DNA of 64,000 nt from NCBI GenBank assembly GCA_947498765.1, contig CANMLG010000049.1, forward strand, positions 1 to 64,000, given 5' to 3'. The translations under genes and the position numbers were made by a program. A model generated the notes under the pieces. The model was given only the letters and a program-made list of their open reading frames with translations. It ran no database searches and was not told where the DNA came from. Shown piece by piece: positions 59,976 through 64,000 of the stretch (its first letter is position 1; the number at the start of each line of letters is the position of its first letter). This DNA is from an uncultured Aquimarina sp. GTDB lineage: Bacteria > Bacteroidota > Bacteroidia > Flavobacteriales > Flavobacteriaceae.

Positions 59976-62930
59976 ATGAACTACGATTTTAACGCCATTG
60001 AATCCAAATGGCAAGCATATTGGGAGCAAAACCAAACTTTTAAGGCAAGTAACACTAGTAACAAACCAAAATACTACACCTTAGATATGTTTCCCTACCC
60101 TTCTGGGGCAGGCTTACACGTTGGACATCCGCTAGGCTATATAGCCAGTGATATTTATGCCCGCTACAAACGCCATCAAGGCTTTAATGTGTTACATCCG
60201 CAAGGTTACGATTCTTTTGGATTACCTGCAGAACAATATGCCATACAAACGGGGCAACACCCAGCCTTAACTACCCAAACTAATATTGCACGTTACCGTG
60301 AACAATTGGATAAAATAGGTTTTTCATTTGATTGGAGTCGCGAAGTACAAACTAGTAGTCCAGAATATTACAAATGGACACAATGGATTTTTGGCGAGTT
60401 ATTCAATTCGTGGTATAACATTGACACCAATAAAGCAGAAGCTATTGATACGCTTGTCGCGAAGTTTGAAACCAGTGGAAACACAAAAGTAAATGCCGTA
60501 TGTGATGAAGATATTGAAGTGTTTTCCGAAATAGAATGGAAAGTTTTTCCAACAAAAAAACAACAAGAAATACTATTACAATACCGTTTGGCATATTTGG
60601 CCGAAACGGAGGTAAACTGGTGTCCAGTTTTAGGAACCGTTTTAGCAAACGATGAAATTGTTAATGGCGTTTCCGAACGCGGTAGCCATCCTGTTGTACG
60701 CAAAAAAATGACGCAATGGAGCATGCGAATTTCTGCCTATGCCGAACGTATGCTTCAAGGTTTACAAGGCCTGGATTGGACCGAAAGTATTAAAGAAACA
60801 CAACGTAACTGGATCGGAAAATCGGTAGGAGCTTCCGTTACTTTTGATGTTCAAGATATTGATGCAAAAATTGAAGTATTTACCACTCGACCTGATACCA
60901 TTTTTGGTGTAAGTTTTATGACGATTGCACCAGAGCACCCTTTAGTGTCCAAAATTACTACTCCAAAAAACAAAGAAGCCGTAGATGCTTACCTTGAAGC
61001 TACTGCTAAACGAAGTGAGCGCGAGCGTATGGCCGATGTTAAAACCATTTCGGGCGTATTTACAGGTAGTTATGCCGAGCATCCTATTAGCAAAAAACGC
61101 ATCCCCATTTGGATTGGCGATTATGTGTTAGCAAGCTATGGTACTGGAGCTGTTATGGCTGTACCATGTGGTGATCAACGTGATCATGATTTTGCTACTC
61201 ATTTTGATATTCCTATAATTAATATTTTTAAGGATGTTGATGTGACTACTGAAGCCTATACCGATAAGGTAAATGCTGTTATTGCAAATTCAGATTTTTT
61301 AGATGGTTTATCGCCAAAAGAAGCCACTAAAGTATTGATCAAAACATTAGAATCTTTAGGTTGCGGTCAAGGAAAAACAAACTACCGTTTGCGTGATGCT
61401 GTTTTTAGTCGTCAGCGTTATTGGGGAGAACCTTTTCCTATTTATTATGTGGATGGCATGCCGCAGCTTATAAACAACAAACATTTACCTATCAATTTAC
61501 CTGAAGTAGAAAAATATTTACCTACCGAAGAAGGAGAACCTCCTTTGGGTAGAGCCACTACTTGGGCTTGGGATATTGAAAACAATGAGGTTGTTTCTAA
61601 TGAAAAAATAAATCACTCAAGTGTATTTCCTTTAGAATTAAATACCATGCCAGGTTGGGCAGGTAGTTCATGGTATTTATTCCGTTACATGGATGCACAA
61701 AATGAGACCGAATTCGCTTCCGCAGAAGCTTTGCAATATTGGAAAAATGTAGACTTGTATGTAGGAGGTAGTGAGCACGGAACAGGGCATTTATTGTACA
61801 GTCGTTTTTGGACAAAATTTTTGCACGACCGTGGTTTCCTTACGGTAGAAGAACCTTTCCAAAAAATGATCAACCAAGGAATGATTTTAGGGACTTCTGC
61901 TTTTGTATATAAGGCCTTAGCTTTTGTAAAAACAGGATGTAGTCTTGATCACAGTGTTGCTGAAGATTTAACCAAAAAGATTCCTTCAATTTTTGTTTCA
62001 AAAAGTGCATTTACATCTGATGATGAATTTGAGGAAGTAGTACTCAACTATTTAATAGACAATAAAATTATAAGCAGTTTAGATACAGACATCTTAACCA
62101 TTGCCAAAAGTCCTATTCACAGTGATGTTTCTTTTGTAAACGCTTCTGATGAATTAGACATAGTCGCTTTTAAAAACTGGAGAGCAGATTTTAAAGAGGC
62201 TCAATTTATTTTAAAAGACGACAAATATATTGTAGGTCGCGAAGTGGAAAAAATGTCGAAATCAAAATTCAACGTAGTTAATCCCGATGATATTTGCGAG
62301 CAATATGGTGCCGACACCTTGCGCTTGTACGAAATGTTTTTGGGTCCCTTAGAGCAAGCCAAGCCATGGAACACTGCTGGTATTACTGGTGTACATAATT
62401 TCTTAAAAAAATTATGGAAATTATATATGGGCGAAAATGGAGTGAAATTTACCGATGCTGCTCCTACCAAGGATAATTTAAAAACACTGCATAAAACCAT
62501 CAAAAAAGTAGTTGAGGATATCGAAAACTTTTCTTTCAACACCTCGGTGAGTACTTTTATGATCGCTGTAAACGAATTGAGCGCTCAAAAATGTACTAGT
62601 AAAGAAATACTTCAACCCCTAGCTATTTTAATTTCTCCATATGCGCCACATATTTCTGAAGAATTATGGCGTTTACTAGGGAACACCGAATCCATTTCAA
62701 CAGCTACATTCCCTATTTTTGAAGCTTCTCATTTAGTTGAAAGTGCTAAGGAATATCCAGTTTCTTTTAATGGAAAAATGCGTTTTAAACTCGAATTGCC
62801 TTTAGACATGAGCAAAGACGACATTGAAAAAGTAGTCATGGCACATGAAAAAACACAAAAACAATTGAACGGACGTACTCCTAAAAAAGTAATTATTGTT
62901 CCAGGAAAAATTATAAATATAGTTGGTTAA
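59976..62930 (+). CDS. leuS: Leucyl-tRNA synthetase
   Basis: 984 aa, longer than many LeuRS (about 860-930). Class I motifs: HVGH in FPYPSGAGLHVGHPLGY and KMSKS in EKMSKSKFNVVN. The CP1 editing domain is visible (SFMTIAPEHPLV, GTGAVMAVPCGDQRDHDF). Extra segments occur near 150-190 and 640-740, as in other Bacteroidota LeuRS. It shares TAATG with the SemiSWEET gene, so translation is coupled. Confidence 0.97.
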   Translation: MNYDFNAIESKWQAYWEQNQTFKASNTSNKPKYYTLDMFPYPSGAGLHVGHPLGYIASDIYARYKRHQGFNVLHPQGYDSFGLPAEQYAIQTGQHPALTTQTNIARYREQLDKIGFSFDWSREVQTSSPEYYKWTQWIFGELFNSWYNIDTNKAEAIDTLVAKFETSGNTKVNAVCDEDIEVFSEIEWKVFPTKKQQEILLQYRLAYLAETEVNWCPVLGTVLANDEIVNGVSERGSHPVVRKKMTQWSMRISAYAERMLQGLQGLDWTESIKETQRNWIGKSVGASVTFDVQDIDAKIEVFTTRPDTIFGVSFMTIAPEHPLVSKITTPKNKEAVDAYLEATAKRSERERMADVKTISGVFTGSYAEHPISKKRIPIWIGDYVLASYGTGAVMAVPCGDQRDHDFATHFDIPIINIFKDVDVTTEAYTDKVNAVIANSDFLDGLSPKEATKVLIKTLESLGCGQGKTNYRLRDAVFSRQRYWGEPFPIYYVDGMPQLINNKHLPINLPEVEKYLPTEEGEPPLGRATTWAWDIENNEVVSNEKINHSSVFPLELNTMPGWAGSSWYLFRYMDAQNETEFASAEALQYWKNVDLYVGGSEHGTGHLLYSRFWTKFLHDRGFLTVEEPFQKMINQGMILGTSAFVYKALAFVKTGCSLDHSVAEDLTKKIPSIFVSKSAFTSDDEFEEVVLNYLIDNKIISSLDTDILTIAKSPIHSDVSFVNASDELDIVAFKNWRADFKEAQFILKDDKYIVGREVEKMSKSKFNVVNPDDICEQYGADTLRLYEMFLGPLEQAKPWNTAGITGVHNFLKKLWKLYMGENGVKFTDAAPTKDNLKTLHKTIKKVVEDIENFSFNTSVSTFMIAVNELSAQKCTSKEILQPLAILISPYAPHISEELWRLLGNTESISTATFPIFEASHLVESAKEYPVSFNGKMRFKLELPLDMSKDDIEKVVMAHEKTQKQLNGRTPKKVIIVPGKIINIVG

Positions 62931-63190
62931 TGAATACAGACATCATTGAAATAATTGGCACAATTGCCGCCATATTAACTACGGGTTCATTTTTACCTCA
63001 GGTATACCAAACCTGGAAAACAAAATCAACCGAGAGCTTATCATTACCTATGTTCTCTATGTTTTTTACGGGGGTATGCTTATGGGTATTTTACGCCTTT
63101 AAAATTGATAGTACTCCCCTTTTAGTTGCCAATGGCATTACTGCTATTTGCTCTGGAGTATTACTGTATTTTAAATTAAAATACAAATAA
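62930..63190 (+). CDS. SemiSWEET sugar transporter
   Basis: 86 aa with three helices and the PQ-loop GSFLPQVYQTWKTKSTESLS. Half of a SWEET transporter; two copies pair to move a sugar across the inner membrane. Its ATG overlaps the leuS stop (TAATG). Plausible for a polysaccharide user, but no sugar-specific neighbours are present. Confidence 0.9.
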   Translation: MNTDIIEIIGTIAAILTTGSFLPQVYQTWKTKSTESLSLPMFSMFFTGVCLWVFYAFKIDSTPLLVANGITAICSGVLLYFKLKYK

Positions 63191-63572
63191 TAATATACTA
63201 ACAATACTATACCATAATGAGGTTTAAGTTTATTAAAATAAATAAACTTAAATCTCATTTTTTTAATAGACAGTTTTTACCATTTCTCAACAATAAAAGA
63301 CAAATTCACTTAATTTAATACCTTAAAAAGGTATTTTAATCACAAAACAGACTTAATAAGTCATTATTTTCTTAAAATACCCCTTAACATTTTGCATAAT
63401 TATATTAAAAAAAAATAATTTTTAGACTAAAAATCTACTTTATTGTTAATTTTAAAAGCTCAAATTCTTCAAATTACCAATAATCAACTTATTACTCCAT
63501 TATAAATGTTAAATAGCCTATTAATAAACTCCTGTTTTTTAATTTTAAATAGCTATCTAAACCTACTGAATT
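63191..63572. other. Intergenic region before ald
   Basis: About 380 AT-rich bases. It starts with the terminator at 63216-63264 and contains no other reading frame or clear promoter box. Confidence 0.55.
63216..63264 (+). terminator. Rho-independent terminator after SemiSWEET gene
   Basis: AATGAGGTTTAAGTTTATT pairs with AATAAACTTAAATCTCATT (one G-U) and is followed by seven T residues. Confidence 0.85.
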
Positions 63573-64000
63573 ATGATTATTGGAGTTCCTAAAGAAATAA
63601 AAAACAACGAAAACCGAGTTGGACTTACTCCTAGTGGAGTACTGGAATTAGTGAAAAATACGCATGAAGTTTATGTACAACAAAATGCAGGAAAAGCAAG
63701 CGGATTTGACGACCATCAGTATATTGAAGCTGGAGCCATAATGCTATCCAGTATTGCGGATGTCTACAAAGTGGCTCAAATGATTATTAAGGTAAAAGAA
63801 CCTATTGAAAAGGAATATTCTCTTATTCAAAAAAATCAAATTGTGTTCACCTATTTTCACTTTGCCTCCAATGAAACCTTAACCAAAGCCATGATGGCTT
63901 CAGGAGCAATTTGCATTGCCTATGAAACTGTTGAAGAAAGCGACGGCTCCCTTCCTTTACTTATTCCTATGAGCGAGGTAGCAGGAAGAATGTCCATACA
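63573..64000 (+). CDS. ald: Alanine dehydrogenase, 5' part
   Basis: The reading frame from the ATG at 63573 is open to the window edge, giving 142 residues of an enzyme normally about 370 aa. The opening MIIGVPKEIKNNENRVGLTP and the later segments IIKVKEPIEKEY and TYFHFASNETLTKAMMASG match alanine dehydrogenase. It converts alanine to pyruvate and ammonia with NAD. The gene continues beyond 64000. Confidence 0.93.
   Translation, partial: MIIGVPKEIKNNENRVGLTPSGVLELVKNTHEVYVQQNAGKASGFDDHQYIEAGAIMLSSIADVYKVAQMIIKVKEPIEKEYSLIQKNQIVFTYFHFASNETLTKAMMASGAICIAYETVEESDGSLPLLIPMSEVAGRMSI

Overview
The window comes from a flavobacterium (phylum Bacteroidota, most likely Flavobacteriaceae). Evidence: AT-rich DNA; promoters with the Bacteroidota -7 box TAnnTTTG (upstream of era, der, alaS, ribE, pdxA, yceD, leuS); almost no Shine-Dalgarno sequences; secreted proteins with type IX secretion (T9SS) C-terminal sorting domains; 'outer membrane beta-barrel' anti-sigma genes; and a housekeeping order (pdxA-yceD-rpmF-fabH-accB-accC) usual in the group. 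Secreted beta-helix enzymes, a sulfatase and two GH28-type proteins point to a life on sulfated or acidic, probably algal, polysaccharides.

Layout. 1-12.1 kb: heptamer tandem repeats, a T9SS-secreted beta-helix/CBM6 protein (minus), the GTPase genes era and der, a T9SS-secreted beta-helix/ricin-lectin protein, then a minus-strand operon GH28-GH28-sulfatase. 12.4-19.6 kb: periplasmic thioredoxin, LysE exporter, a TPM-TPM-LemA-MerR-M23 peptidase run, alaS. 20.2-32.8 kb: three ECF sigma modules close together, each with a different output: (i) sigma plus an anti-sigma-like protein carrying an outer-membrane barrel; (ii) sigma plus an anti-sigma-like protein with carboxypeptidase-regulatory, SusC-plug-like and TonB-C-like parts, divergent from a von Willebrand A (vWA) protein with the same N-terminal module; (iii) sigma plus a TPR anti-sigma, divergent from two related lipoproteins and a secreted TPR-CHAT protease-like protein. 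32.8-40.1 kb: a transfer-scarred island with IS256- and IS982-family transposase remnants, small peptide genes, a radical SAM/SPASM enzyme of the cyclophane-forming type, a decayed thioredoxin-like gene, a C39-peptidase ABC exporter and its HlyD partner, i.e. a RiPP locus. 40.1-64 kb: mainly housekeeping (Gre-like factor, VanX-like dipeptidase, fatty acid and vitamin genes, ABC transporter, recX, leuS, SemiSWEET, start of ald) with hypothetical secreted proteins and dispersed MITE-like repeats.

The two most interesting systems are the RiPP locus (precursor at 34323-34505, whose core after a GG site carries four aromatic-X-Lys/Gln triplets, next to the radical SAM enzyme and the GG-peptide exporter) and the sigma/anti-sigma/lipoprotein/CHAT locus (27532-32797), where two neighbouring lipoproteins share a C-terminal GGEEQDD-type tail and could be targets or partners of the CHAT protein. 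I also see a family of about 173-bp repeats with terminal inverted repeats (7578, 59687, 58750, and a single end at 40570). I found no tRNA, rRNA or CRISPR array.
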